A DNA stretch of 64,000 nucleotides from Adiantum capillus-veneris (Eukaryota > Streptophyta > Polypodiopsida > Polypodiales > Pteridaceae): NCBI GenBank assembly GCA_014529385.2, contig CM043943.1, forward strand, positions 99,322,355-99,386,354. Reading direction: 5' to 3'. Positions 11,233 to 22,099 of this stretch are shown here, piece by piece (position 1 is the first letter of the stretch; every line of letters begins with the position of its first letter). Under the pieces are notes generated by a model. That model worked only from the letters and a program-made list of their open reading frames with translations. It was not told the origin of the DNA and did no database searches. Position numbers and translations under genes: made by a program.

Positions 11233-12234
11233 TGCAGGCTCCGTGCTTAGTTAGGGTTTTTATAGCTAACCTAAACCAACATAGAAGGATGTAGAGGTGT
11301 TCATCTAGCCTAGGGTTAATCCCCTATCAAGTCTTATAAGTATCGGGTTAGTGGTGCTGAGTTACAATGTCCTTTCGGTCTCTTCCCCGCGATGCCACAT
11401 TACCGTCTTCGTAGGTTTTCACGTTGAAGCTAGCATTGAACAAGTAGAGTACATGGTAACGAGCCTACCTATCATGCTTGGCATTTGTTTGTCTTGTGTG
11501 TCTTGTATGAAGCCGTAGAAGGTCCACGCGCTCTGTCACTCAAGCTCTCTCTAACTGTGAATAGTGAAAATGAGGTAGTAAGTGGGGCCCAAAATATCTT
11601 ATATCGGGGTCTCGAACCACTTGCCATAAAATTTGACATGTGCTCTTATCTCATTGTGAAATGCACTTTAGGCTCAAAAATTTCTCCATTTGGACTCCGT
11701 TTGTCTCATTTTCAAAAAATTTGTCATTTCGTCCAAAAACTGCAAGATCGGGCTTTTCGCAACTTTTTTCATAATTGCACCCAAACTAAACCCTATGTTT
11801 CTCTTGACTTAGTGATCACTCTTGTGTTTTATTTTGTCATTCTGTCTCCATCTCACTTGATTTTTTTGTTTTTCTCTAGATAATTAACAAAAATAAAAGA
11901 AAAATAACAAAATCAACCCAAAATACCAATAATAAAAGAAAATAAAAAACAAAACATTAAATGGTTATGTGTAAGTCATTCATAATTTTTGGCTAGATTG
12001 CTTCGTTTTTCTCATCATTTTTGCATAAAACTGTTGTTTTTACATATATACACATACCTAGAGGCTCATTTCTGGCGTTTGTCCTCATATCTCTGTAGAA
12101 TCACATTAGATAAGGGCATATATACTTGGGTTCACCAAAAATATCTACAATCAAACGCAACAGAACCCAAAAACATAGAAAACAGTGCCCTTTTAGTACT
12201 TTCCTAGTCTGTCGGGTTTGCATTGAGAATGACA
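11233..12234 (-). repeat. Candidate LTR (minus orientation), 3' end unresolved
   Basis: The minus strand starts TGTCATTCTC at 12234 directly after a polypurine tract, and a TATA-like GCTATAAAAACCC lies about 970 bp further on (11253-11265). This is the expected LTR start plus U3 promoter. I could not find a matching second LTR or a clean CA end, so the lower boundary is open. The open stretch on the plus strand at 11485-11883 is probably non-coding. Confidence 0.4.
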
Positions 12235-12245
12235 CCCCCCCTCCT
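12235..12245 (-). promoter_or_regulatory. Candidate polypurine tract
   Basis: On the minus strand AGGAGGGGGGG is followed at once by TG, the usual start of an LTR. It lies downstream, in the same orientation, of the integrase at 13.8-14.9 kb, as expected for plus-strand DNA priming in a Ty3 element. Confidence 0.5.
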
Positions 12246-12903
12246 AGTTGGAGTCCTCTTGGATGAATGTGTATTGCCCTACGGTATGTCTTGTGAATGG
12301 GTGTCAAGCTATGATAATGTAGGCCATGTAATGTGGCCCTATATGCATACTCGGTCAATGCATGGGAAAAATTATTGTTGTGCAAGAGGAGGGTATAAGC
12401 AATTTGCTTAATGACATTCGATGTTGAGGTTTCCTGTTATGGTAGTACCAATAGGAGAGTGGTGAAATCATAATCATTTTAGTTGTATCACTTGTTGTTT
12501 GATTGATAATGGGTGCCCTTGTACTTCTAGTCCATGTTGCCGCTTTTGTTGACAGTCTTGTTTGAATCCAAGATCCTCTCTGGCCTTTGTTTAAGTATCC
12601 AAAATTGAGCTAGTCTTATTGAAGTTGTCTTTGATTTATTGGATACCCAAATCTGCTTCACATTTTGTCTTTGGGCAGATAGCTTTGGTGTTGGTGGGAC
12701 ATGAGGAGTTTGTACTGAAGGGAGTTTCTTGTTGTGTCACTTTGGAATCCAAATGTGCGCTTGATTACCTTGTGCAACAATCAACTTCTTTGGTACCCAT
12801 ACTTGATTGTATCGTTGAGTGTGTTTTTGGGGTTTACCATTTGTCCTTATTGAGATAGCTGTAAGCTTGGTCTACCTAATTGTGTAACCATTGCCTTCTT
12901 AAC
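12246..12903 (-). other. 3' region of the minus-strand Ty3 element, no domain recognised
   Basis: Translation on the minus strand gives Thr/Ser/Lys/Pro-rich scraps with many stops. By position it is the tail between the retropepsin-like segment and the polypurine tract. No function can be read from it. Confidence 0.35.
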
Positions 12904-13072
12904 CTAGACTTGCTTAGGTGTTGTTTGTGATCGCAGTGGTGGCTGTTGCCTGGTGGGTTTGCCAGATACATCCCTTGTACTATTCTTCGTGCTCGGGTTT
13001 GCAGTAGTAATCTCCTTTGTTTTGTGCTTTGGAATGTATTGCTGAGCTATTGTAAGGAAGGGTTGTTTGCCC

Positions 13073-13723
13073 TTAGCTTTGAAGTCCACTACGACTATGA
13101 TTGGGTGTTTTTTGCCGAAAATGGAACCACTTGGTTTTCCTTCGCATGTTGAACGTTGACTGTATCAAAGCTCCAATCAATTTGTACTTTCTTTGCCATG
13201 GCTGACCGAGCAATAATGGACGATGCATTGTCTTATCTTCTACCACATAAAACTTACGCACATGTATCACCGTCCATCCCATTGCCTTGATTGAATGCTC
13301 TAAATAACTTTGAATGTCCTGATGTGTTGCCATTGAATCTCTTCTACCACATAAAACTTATGGATAGAGATATTGATTAATCCACACATATATGACTATC
13401 CATCCCATTGCTTTGATTGAATGCTCTGAATAACTTTGAATGTCCTATTGTGTTAATTGAAGCTCTTTCTCAAGTGTAAGCTATTTGTATAGGCTATAGG
13501 AAATAAGGTTTCCTTAAGCCCTAGAATCTAGGATTGCACTGACCTCCAATTGATTACCTCCAAGCGTGACTTTTATTGACAGATCCACCGTATTCTCCTC
13601 TTCAAAATCTGTCACTTTGGTTACATTGATCCGTAGTGGGAGTCCTTGTTGCCGGTATTGTCGTAGAAGCTTTTTTTTTCCATAGGCTCTTTTTCTTTGT
13701 CTTGAGCTTCTTTGACGATGCAC
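13073..13723 (-). pseudogene. Retropepsin-like segment downstream of integrase
   Basis: 13723-13514 reads RINVTKVTDFEEENTVDLSIK, then QLEVSAILDSRA (retropepsin D-S-G motif with Gly changed to Arg). After a stop the frame continues GNLISYSLYK, and 13333-13073 reads IQSYLEHSIKAMGWTVIHVRKFYVV and RPLLLGQPW, which resembles the closing I/L-L-G motif of retropepsins. It lies 3' of the integrase in the same orientation, not in the usual place before reverse transcriptase. Either another element fragment is fused here or this lineage has a second protease-like domain after integrase. Confidence 0.6.
13239..13460. repeat. Partial tandem duplication in the retropepsin-like segment
   Basis: The text beginning TCTACCACATAAAACTTA and ending in TTTGAATGTCCT occurs at 13239-13320 and again at about 13341-13445, with a ~25-bp insertion in the second copy. 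It duplicates about 30 residues (the QSY-EHSIKAMGWTVI block), so the coding sequence can no longer be collinear. Confidence 0.75.
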
Positions 13724-13799
13724 TACTTTCCTTGAGATCTTTTGTTCTCCGCATGTATTTGTGGAAGCATGTTCTGGGTTAGTGGGGTAATGATACTTT

Positions 13800-14931
13800 T
13801 TAACTGACAGTCACTAGTTCAGCTAGGAATTTCTTCACCATCCAATGTAGCAAGCTTGACATCCCGACTTGGTGATATCTCATTGATCACAAAGGGTCCC
13901 ATCCCTCGCTTTTTACATTTCTTAGCATGCTATTTCAATGAATAAACCAGGACATAGTCTCCTGTTTTAAACTCTTTTGAGCGTACATGCTTATCAAAAA
14001 ATTCATTTTGCCTTCTCTTCTTAGCTTAGATAGAGGCTACGGCCATTAAGCAAAACTTATCTAGTTTTTTAAGATCATCTAGCCTTGAAGACAGTTCATG
14101 GCATGTCCAGTCTAATTATTTAGCTACTCTTAGTGTTGGGATCACGAATTCCATAGGAAAGATAACATTAAGACCAAACACCATATTGTATGGTGTTGTT
14201 CTAATAGAGCGTCTTGTAGGCTATCCTATAAGCCCATATTGTAAGGTGTTTTTGTTGATCCCAATCTGCTCGTGAATCTGAAACTATTTTTGCCAAGATA
14301 GTGCATAGAGTCTTATTGGTAGGCCTGTCCATTAGCCTGTGGGTGGTATGGAGCAGACTTTTTGTGAATTACCATGAATTCTTCTAAAAGATTTCCAATC
14401 ACTTCGTTAATAAAATGTGTGCCACAATCATTGACAATTTCTATGGGTAGGCCATATCTAACAAAGATATTTTCATATAGAAACTGTGCAGTGGTCCTTG
14501 TGTCTGCCTTTTGGGTGGCCTTAGCTTAAGCCGATTTTGTGAGATAGTCTATAGCCACAATGATATATTGGGCATTGAGATCTGTAAGTGGGGGGTGAAA
14601 TCGGTCCAATAAAACTATGCCCCACTTAGCAAATTCTCTAGCTCCCATCATTGCTCTTAAGGGCATCTCATCTCTCCTTACTAGTACTTTGGTATGCCAA
14701 CAAGAATCACATTGCTTAACGTATTTGTCAGCATCTATGTGTAATGTAGGCCACCATATTCAAGTGGTATATCAAGTTTTTCATCTTGTCCCATGGAAAA
14801 GGCCACCATTAAGTCCTTCATGTGCCTGATCTAGGATTGGAAAATACATGCCTTCGACTGCACATATCTTGAGTTGATTGTCATTTCCTCTCTTGTCAGT
14901 TGATTTTCAATCAGTGTCAAATCTCAAAACT
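13800..14931 (-). pseudogene. Ty3 integrase (zinc end, catalytic core, C-terminus), broken
   Basis: Reading down the minus strand: CDSCWHTKVLVRRDEMPL (zinc-binding CxxC region), KWGIVLLDRF, IIVAIDYLTKS (first catalytic Asp), GLPIEIVNDCGTHFINEVI (second Asp), HKKSAPYHPQANGQ (region preceding the catalytic Glu), then TPYNMVFGLNVIFPMEF and KKRGMGPFVINEISPS, the GPF/Y module of the C-terminus. There is no chromodomain, which fits the Tat lineage. Several stops break it. Its upstream part continues at 22289 and above because the 7.34-kb transposon is inserted between. Confidence 0.88.
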
Positions 14932-14939
14932 CTATTTCT

Positions 14940-15115
14940 CCCGGGGGATTCACTATTAGTAATGGGGGGATGTCACCTGCGTGCATCAAAATTAGAGAAA
15001 CCCCCCTATGTACGGTATCATACATGCTAACCTACCCCCCTAAATACGGACAAGATACAAACGTTCTCACAATGAGCCATCCCCCCTCATACGGATTTTG
15101 TACGGAATGTAATGA
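14940..15115. repeat. Left terminal and subterminal region of the 7.34-kb transposon
   Basis: After the 15-bp terminal repeat come GGGGGGATGTCACCTGCGTG, two runs of CCCCCC, and TATGTACGGTATCATAC, AATACGGACAAG and CATACGGATTTTGTACGG. These short TACGG repeats mirror those on the right end and are likely transposase binding sites, by analogy with subterminal repeats of plant DNA transposons. Confidence 0.7.
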
Positions 15116-15469
15116 CCCAGTATTTTATGTATACTAGTAACATAACAATTTTAAAAGCACATGCTTTTGCAAAAATACATGTTGAACTGCAAATGAATAG
15201 AAGTCTACATTGTAGTGTGTTTTCATTTGCAATAGATGTTAAGAGAACAAACCATGAAAAGCAACAAATATAATGAATACTAATTTAATATTAAACCAAT
15301 CGTTTCAATGTAATTTGTCAAAAAACGAATAGCATTTGCCTTGTAAACTGACATGTCTAGATATTTTTTGATCTATTTTAAACTATCAAGTCAACCTACA
15401 TATATCTAGACAGTTTTTATTCTATTTCAAATTATCATATCTAATCTCCTGCATTAACCTAATGTGGTA

Positions 15470-16770
15470 TACCATATTTCACTTTGAAAGCTAGAAGAAC
15501 TGAAGGCGAAAATCAATAGCTCAAGATAGCACACCCGCTCAAGCCATATGTCCATGTGACAAATTGAAACTATATTTATAATTATATACAAAATAAATAC
15601 ATTGTGTATGTGTGACACATAGACCCAAGGTATGTTAGACATGTCTTGGCAAGAAAGTATAGCTCAAGATAACACACCCATTCAAGCTATATGACCATGT
15701 GGGAAATTGAGACTATAGAATTTGTAACTACATGGAAAAAAAACTAACATTCTTAAAAACTTTAACGCTTTTTATGGCAAAAAGAGACAACTACACATTT
15801 GGTAAGAATGGATAGCTCAAGAGACCCAGTCAAGCCATATGAATAGCTAGAAGAACTAAAGGTTAAAATCGATAGCTCAAGATGGCACACCCGGTCAAGC
15901 CATATGACCATGTGACAAATTGAGACCCCCAATCAAGCCATATGAATAGCTAGAAGAACTGGAGGTAAAAATCGATAGCTCAAGATGGCACACCCGGTCA
16001 AACCATATCACCATGTGACAAATTGAGACTATATTTGTAATTATATACAAAATAAAGACATTGTGTACGTGTGACACATAGACCCAAAGTATACTTAGAC
16101 ATGTCTTGGCAAGAAACTATAGTTCAAGATAACACACCCAATCAAACCATATGACCATGTGGGAAATTGAGACTATAGAATTCGTAACTACATGGAAAAA
16201 AAACTAATAACCTTAAAAACGCTTTTTGTCATAAGAAGAGGCACAACTACACATTTGGTAAGAATGAATAGCTCAAGAGACCCGGTCAAGCCATATGGAT
16301 AGCTAAAAGAATTGAAGGTAAAAATCGATAGCTCAAGATGGAACACCGGATCAAGCCATATGACCATGTAACAAATTAAAACTATATTTGTAATTATATA
16401 CAAAATAAAGACATTGTGTATGTGTGACACATAGACCCAAGCTATAGTAGACGTGTCTTGGCAAGAAACTATAGCTCAAGATAACACACCTAATCAAGCC
16501 ATATGACCATGTGGAAAATTGAGACTATAGAATTTAGAACTACATGGAAAAGAAACTAACAGTCTTAAAAACTTTAACGTTTTTTGTCGTAAAAAGAGGC
16601 ATAACTAAACATTTGGTAAGAATGGATAGCTGAAGAGACCTGGTCAAGCCATATGGATAGCTAGAACATCTAAAGGTAAATATCGATAGCTCAAGATGGC
16701 ACACCTAGTCAAGCCATATGACCATGTGACAAATTGAGACTATATTTGTAATTATATACAAAATGAAGAC
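15470..16770. repeat. ~355-bp satellite, about 3.5 units, composite structure
   Basis: The anchor AGCTAGAAGAACTGAAGG or a close variant occurs at about 15488, 15845, 15949, 16300 and 16659: periods 357, 104, 351 and 359. Each unit holds three diverged versions of a GATAGCTCAAGAT...GTCAAGCCATATG...GTGACAAATTGAGACTATA segment, so the unit arose from smaller repeats. The extra 104-bp step is a partial duplication near 15925. The short open frames in it are repeat artefacts. Confidence 0.85.
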
Positions 16771-17125
16771 AAACACTTTGCTACACTCTGTTGGCTCCAT
16801 GTCAAAGAAGGCATCAAGTAGTATGGCCAATCCATCATGGATATCCGTATATAGCATGAAGCTCTCCCTTCAAGCCTTGAAGTTGACTCCCTCCCCTAGA
16901 TTTTGACTAAATATACACGACTCTTAGTTTACATTTTTTGAGCTTCAAATGACTCTCAACATGTAGAAGTTGAGCGTCGATGCTGTGAGGCCCTCTATGG
17001 TCGTGGATGCTTAGATTCTCCTAGGTCAATTACTTGATCAATCAACATACCTTTGGTGTGGGTGAGATCTGAAATCTGTTGTTACGACTGCTCCTCTGAT
17101 TGTAAAGAAATTTATGATCTTTAAG

Positions 17126-17130
<5 letters not shown>
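16771..17130. other. No gene recognised
   Basis: Unique-looking spacer inside the 7.34-kb transposon between the satellite and the first (CT)n tract. No motif, RNA gene or long frame is seen. Confidence 0.5.

Positions 17131-17185
<55 letters not shown>
17131..17185. repeat. (CT)n microsatellite, ~27 units
   Basis: Uninterrupted CT dinucleotides. The tract is bracketed by the direct repeat GATCTTTAAGGTC at 17117-17129 and 17194-17206. Open frames reading Arg-Glu repeats across it are artefacts. Confidence 0.98.
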
Positions 17186-17188
<3 letters not shown>

Positions 17189-17206
17189 CTCTAGATCTTT
17201 AAGGTC

Positions 17207-19979
17207 TCTTGGAATATAAATATGAAATCCCTGGCCAATGCAAATTATGGAATTCAATACAGCTGCCACACCAGCATGTCAGCGTGAATTTCCGATGTCC
17301 ATATAGCTGCCACATCATCAGCCAATCAACGCAATTTTTGGACAGTCTCTACAATCTGCGATGTCATCAGTCTGTCGTACAATTTGCCACGTCATCTGTT
17401 GCTGATGTGTGTGTCTAGGCAGTACTACCACGTCATCAATTTGTGACACATAGGGAAAACTCGAAAAGGTGCACAACACATTGGTGCTCTTCTGATCACC
17501 GTTCAAGGGTACCATGGCAAGGAAGACTTTCGCATCATAAAGTGAGGGCATTGCGACACTCTTTTGGGCATAATTTGCATGACAACTATCTCATTCATCG
17601 ATATATCAAGCACGTGTTTTTTGGTCGAACCAGGAGCATTCATTTGCCCAACATTGTACCAAGTCTAGGCAATTAGGACATTTCATGTATGAACGTTCGA
17701 CATTAGGTAAGATAGATAAATCACAATGTAAGTGAAGGTTTAGCAAGAATGGTCACTTGTTCCAAAATCATGTATAAGGCCAGAAAAATCTTACCTTACA
17801 AACTGTAGAGGGGCTAAACCACCGACACAAACAAGGATCGCAAAGCAAGAGTAGTTAGATATTTATTTAATATGTTGAAAATTTTACAAACTACTTAAAC
17901 AGTGTAGACAAAGAGATGAACAAAATAAATGGGAAAACCTTACCTGACTATGCAAAGTCAACTTTGAAGTCACAAAGGATAAGGCAGTACAAGACTTGAT
18001 TCAAGAACCTCAAACTTATACAGCGACATGGACAAAAGATAAAAGAAAAAATTGTTGATTCCAAAAAGAGATTCTACAACATACATTCCTCGAATGAAAA
18101 GATCATGTGTGGAGCAAGGGGGAAGACTTGTGGAAGATGGAGCTCTACGGCACTGTGCAAATTTATGACTCCAAATATGGGAGGCAATCTCAAGAAGCCA
18201 CCCATCAATTATGATGCAGTGTAATGACTTGCCCTTCAATGCAATCATATGTAGTTTGCACGGCCACACAACGATCATGGTCATGATCCTCCCCCTGGCT
18301 TGTCTCCTTGCGAGATGCATAGAGTAGTCTCATTGAGAGAGTTAGGTCAGACACTACCAAGAAAACCCCCTCTTTTGGTGGCAATCGGCACTATCAAAAC
18401 ATCTTGAAACATATTATGAGAACAATACAAAACATGCAGGTCCTCTTTGAGATTGGGTCTGAAGCTACCAAGAAAATTCTCCACAAGCTTGGAAACAACC
18501 TACTTCTTCGATCGGGCATCCTACATGGCAAGCTAGGAACACATTTTGGAAGTACTTGGGTGGGCCAACATCCACACATGAGAGGAGAGTGTCCCTCTCA
18601 CTGAGGCCTAGCGACACATTCTACTATAGACAAAAGAACGTCTCCATTGTGGCTCTAGATAATTTTCCTACATCCTCTCAAAGAATTTGTGTGGTTATTG
18701 GAGTTTTTGCATTTTGAAGAAATCATAATAGGCTTTGTCTAAAGAAACAAGAAACCTAGCAGAAGCCTAGCGGACAATATGCATTTTGGGGATTGTGGGG
18801 ACTAGTTAATAGACACAACCACGGATTGACAATATCCAACATAAATTGATAGAGCTCAATGTCACTTTCAAGACTACATGAACACTTTACGATCTAGCAC
18901 AAGATTCAGTAAAATGTTTTTACACAGGCCTCTAGTAAGGTTAACCTGACCTGGTTTGGCACTGGAGATGTTGCTCTCCTTGTCACTTTGACATGTACAG
19001 CAGCACCTCAGACCTGTTGAAAGGTAGCTCCCAGTTTGAATCTGCTTTCATCAATGATATATGGATGAGACAACAAACAAGTGAGTACAGCAACACTAAG
19101 CCATGAACTTTACACAAAGACGCAAAAGGAAAAGAGGTAAGCTTACCTTCATTTGTGACAGAGAAGCGATTTGTCACTAGCCAAAGCAATCCTTACAGCT
19201 TCCCACATATAGTAGAGTATTGTTTTATTTCTACTGGAAGTTTATACCAGTGATAACCAACACATTGTTGATTCATCAAAAGCTACTAGTATTCTTGAAT
19301 ATTTCCTCTTGTAATGGTAGACCTGGAATGCTTTCCACCACCTTTGAATGCTTTTGGCCACTACTCTTCACCTGTGAACTCCTTGAATCTCTTCAAGGGC
19401 ATCCCAATTTGAGCTAGTTCTGTTAATACCACCAATCAGTAGGTGAGTGAGTGCTTCAAAAGTAATAAATACTCCCATCAGTGGCCATATTTACACTTAA
19501 GAGTCTTACTCACAACCTTGCATAGCCTAATTATTTAGCATCCTTTGTATTTGGTAAGAAGATTGCCAAGAAGGTGAACCCCACCATGGAGGGAGTCAAA
19601 TTTCAAAAGCAGCAACTGTCTTTGTCATCACTAAAATAGTAGATATGGGCCATGAAAAATCCCTGATCACCAGTATTAGTAGGGCTTTGCTGTCCTTGTT
19701 TAGCTTTTGTTGGTCATAGAAGATCTCCAGGAAATAATGCTTCTCCTCCACCACTGCGTCCAAGTTCTAAAATAATGCTCTAGTAAGCATAAAGGGTATC
19801 CTTTATCATATTAACAGGAACGTGGCAAACATCAAACCGACGACGTGGAAAGCAGCTGATGTAGCAACAAGGCCCTACTCTCTCCTCATCAAGATGCCCT
19901 ATATTACACACCTGGGAAGTATCATGGTAGCCTTATGCAATACCTTCAACAAGATTTTCCTCTTACATTAATAGGCAAA
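17207..19979. other. Transposon interior, no gene recognised
   Basis: About 2.8 kb with only short open frames on both strands and mixed composition. I see no protein motif, RNA gene or LTR. Short self-similar text near 18330-18480 (CTACCAAGAAAA at two places) is too brief to define a repeat. It may be captured host non-coding sequence. Confidence 0.4.
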
Positions 19980-20620
19980 CTATCTGCTGACTCTTCTCTG
20001 CCATGCTTCTTCATGTCCTACCGTCATTGATTCAATACCTTCTGCCTCCTTTTTCATTCCAGCACAGCTGCATAAATATGAGCCATCGAAACATAACATT
20101 TGAGCATCTTTTACTAAACCTAAGCGGCTACAAGTGCTGAGCATGCAAGAAAATGTGGCTTCATTTGGAGAAAGACCCTCACGCTGCATTTGTTTAAAAA
20201 AGTTCAGTGCTTGTTCAAAATTACCTTTCTAAATGGTCGTTGCAATTAAAGCATTCCAAGTTATAACACTCCACATAGGTAGCTGCTCAAGCACATGTTT
20301 CGCCTTCACGAGAGCACCACACTGAGCATACATATCCACAAGGGCAGTGCCAAGAATGATATCACTTCCTAGCAACCCCTATCTAGCAATCTCGTCATGA
20401 CTTTCTTCCCCCTTATCAATTGCTCCTACAGTGCTACATGCCTTCAAAATGCATGTGAAGGTTACTGCATTTGGAGAGAGACCGTCAGCTTCATTCAATG
20501 GAGACAGTTCATTGCTTGCTCAAGTTTACCTTCTTGAACATATCATGTAATTAATGCATTCCAAGTGCGTAGAGGCAAGGTCACTGTGCTCTGCAAGTTT
20601 CCATCCTAGCAAAAGGAGGA
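19980..20620 (-). pseudogene. Captured pentatricopeptide repeat (PPR) gene fragment
   Basis: On the minus strand I read TWNALIT, then FTCILKACSTVGAI-like, HDEIA, ILGTALVDMYAQCGALVKAK, VITWNALIAT, ALNFFKQMQREGLSPNEATF and CMLSTCSRLGLVKDAQ. These are consecutive 35-residue P/L/S repeats of a PLS-class PPR protein, which normally bind organellar RNA. Stops and frameshifts make it non-functional. It lies wholly inside the 7.34-kb DNA transposon, so it is best explained as captured host gene sequence. A (CT)n tract sits at its upstream edge. Confidence 0.8.
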
Positions 20621-20646
20621 CATGCTGAGCAAGAGAGGCATAGTTT

Positions 20647-20650
<4 letters not shown>

Positions 20651-20712
<62 letters not shown>
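20651..20712. repeat. (CT)n microsatellite, ~31 units
   Basis: Uninterrupted CT dinucleotides next to the 5' end of the PPR fragment. Confidence 0.98.
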
Positions 20713-20716
<4 letters not shown>

Positions 20717-20904
20717 GTTGTCCATAGTCCTGGTGCGCGTTTGAGTCAGAATTTGCATGACCTGTTGCACCGCATTCCAATCATAACCTGGTTCTTCTTT
20801 GCTCCAACAGTCATAACGATCCAGCAATCACTGCATTGCTCTTTCATAGCATAAGAAAGCAACCTCCACATTGAACCATGCCTTTAACGAGGCCATATTT
20901 AAGA

Positions 20905-20916
20905 GCTCTGATACCA
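20905..20916 (-). promoter_or_regulatory. Candidate retrotransposon primer binding site (initiator Met tRNA)
   Basis: The minus strand reads TGGTATCAGAGC, the exact complement of the 3' end of plant initiator-Met tRNA used by many LTR retrotransposons. An LTR would lie at higher coordinates, but the adjacent bases do not give a clear CA end. Confidence 0.55.
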
Positions 20917-22016
20917 TACGTTAGCTCCCTCAAAAGCACACCGTTGTACGAGGGGCTAAAGCAATGAACACGGGGCTCAACTGAGCCCGAGAGAGAATCT
21001 GTGACCGGGTATATAGTGGCCGGTGTCACAAGTAAAACCGAATCAATACATATACCACAAGTGAGGGGTAACTCACCTCAAACTCGGGAAGCCAACTCGG
21101 CTCAACCAAAAAAGAAATACAATAAGGTTCGGAGCACCAAGGTTCACCCTTCCTGGCATACAACAAAAGGGGCTCGAGTCTCACTCGACAGACTAGCCGA
21201 GAGCCTCAAAACTATCTCAACACTCTGTCTCAGCAGAGACCAGGTGGAGATCCAAATAACCACAACCCGATGCGGGACTATGTACCAGCACAACCTGCAA
21301 AAACACTCGACACTCTGGCTCAGTACAGTCCAGGTGGACGAACAACCTACCACAACCCGAAGCGGGAATATTTACCACCACAGCCCACTGCAGGCAACCC
21401 AATGCGGGTATAATGAACACCACAGCCCACTGCGGGCACACATAACCAATATTCAACCACAAAGCCCAGAGGCCCAACCCCCTGTAATTGACTACGAACA
21501 CCTGCACCTGCGTATGAAATCAACAGCTCGCTGCCCCTCTGTACGACCGTAACATGTAAGGCCCGAAGCCCCTCTTTGTGTAAGAAGGACGAAGGCAATC
21601 CCGCTCTCTGTTGTGTATGCCATAGACAGCCCCCTCAGGCGACCTGTCTCTGTTGATGCTAGGAATCTGAAAGCAGTCCCCGCTGGGTGAGAAGCCTGTT
21701 GTATGCGCACTTGGATATTGTAATGCAGAGGGCGCACTCTACTGCCCCACGACCTGCTCCTGTGCAAAATGCAAACAGCTCGTGGCCACCGCAGCTGGGT
21801 TGGCCCACGGCTAGAGACGGCCCCGTAGGGCGCGAGCACTGCCTCCCACTGTGCAGGGCCTGAACGATGATGACCCGGCCCGTGCTTATGCATGCCTTTG
21901 GGCCTTAATCCCCTAGGCACCTGTAGGACGCTTTCACATCCGGCCTCACGACCTATCCATCTTAAAGCCACAAGAGGGCGTTCTTACGCAGCAGCCCCAA
22001 TCGAATACTCAATGCC
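20917..22016 (-). repeat. LTR-like GC-richer block inside the 7.34-kb transposon
   Basis: This block next to the primer binding site is more GC rich than its surroundings and contains a ~93-bp imperfect tandem repeat (CACTCTG-CTCAG...CAGGTGGA...CACAACCCGA-GCGGGA at 21216 and 21309) and repeated CACAGCCCACTGC. The long open frames on both strands (21001-21552 and 21971-21492) look like consequences of this composition. It may be an LTR of a captured or nested retroelement; a partner LTR was not found. Confidence 0.35.
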
Positions 22017-22018
22017 CC

Positions 22019-22019
22019 A

Positions 22020-22080
<61 letters not shown>
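22019..22080. repeat. (TA)n(GA)n compound microsatellite
   Basis: About 13 TA units followed by about 17 GA units with one AAG interruption, close to the right end of the 7.34-kb transposon. Confidence 0.97.
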
Positions 22081-22081
<1 letters not shown>

Positions 22082-22099
22082 GCTTACTAATGTATTTAA

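Noticed and set aside
11605-11620. GGTTCGAGACCC on the minus strand, resembling a tRNA or SINE B box
   Set aside because: No A box at the right distance and no cloverleaf potential; lies within a candidate LTR.
11485-11883. 132-residue plus frame as a host protein
   Set aside because: Lies within LTR-like DNA on the opposite strand to the element; hydrophobic T-rich composition explains its openness.
15454-16430. Three similar 60-80 residue minus frames with hydrophobic stretches as a small membrane protein family
   Set aside because: They are the same frame of successive 355-bp satellite units and have no conserved start context or selection sign.
17042-17269. Open frame reading Arg-Glu repeats across a (CT)n tract
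   Set aside because: Simple repeat translation artefact; the same occurs at 20526-20827, 36282-36503, 62605-62820 and 62926-63156.
21001-21971. 183-residue plus frame and 159-residue minus frame as a host gene
   Set aside because: Both strands are open in a GC-richer, internally repeated LTR-like block; no motif in either translation.
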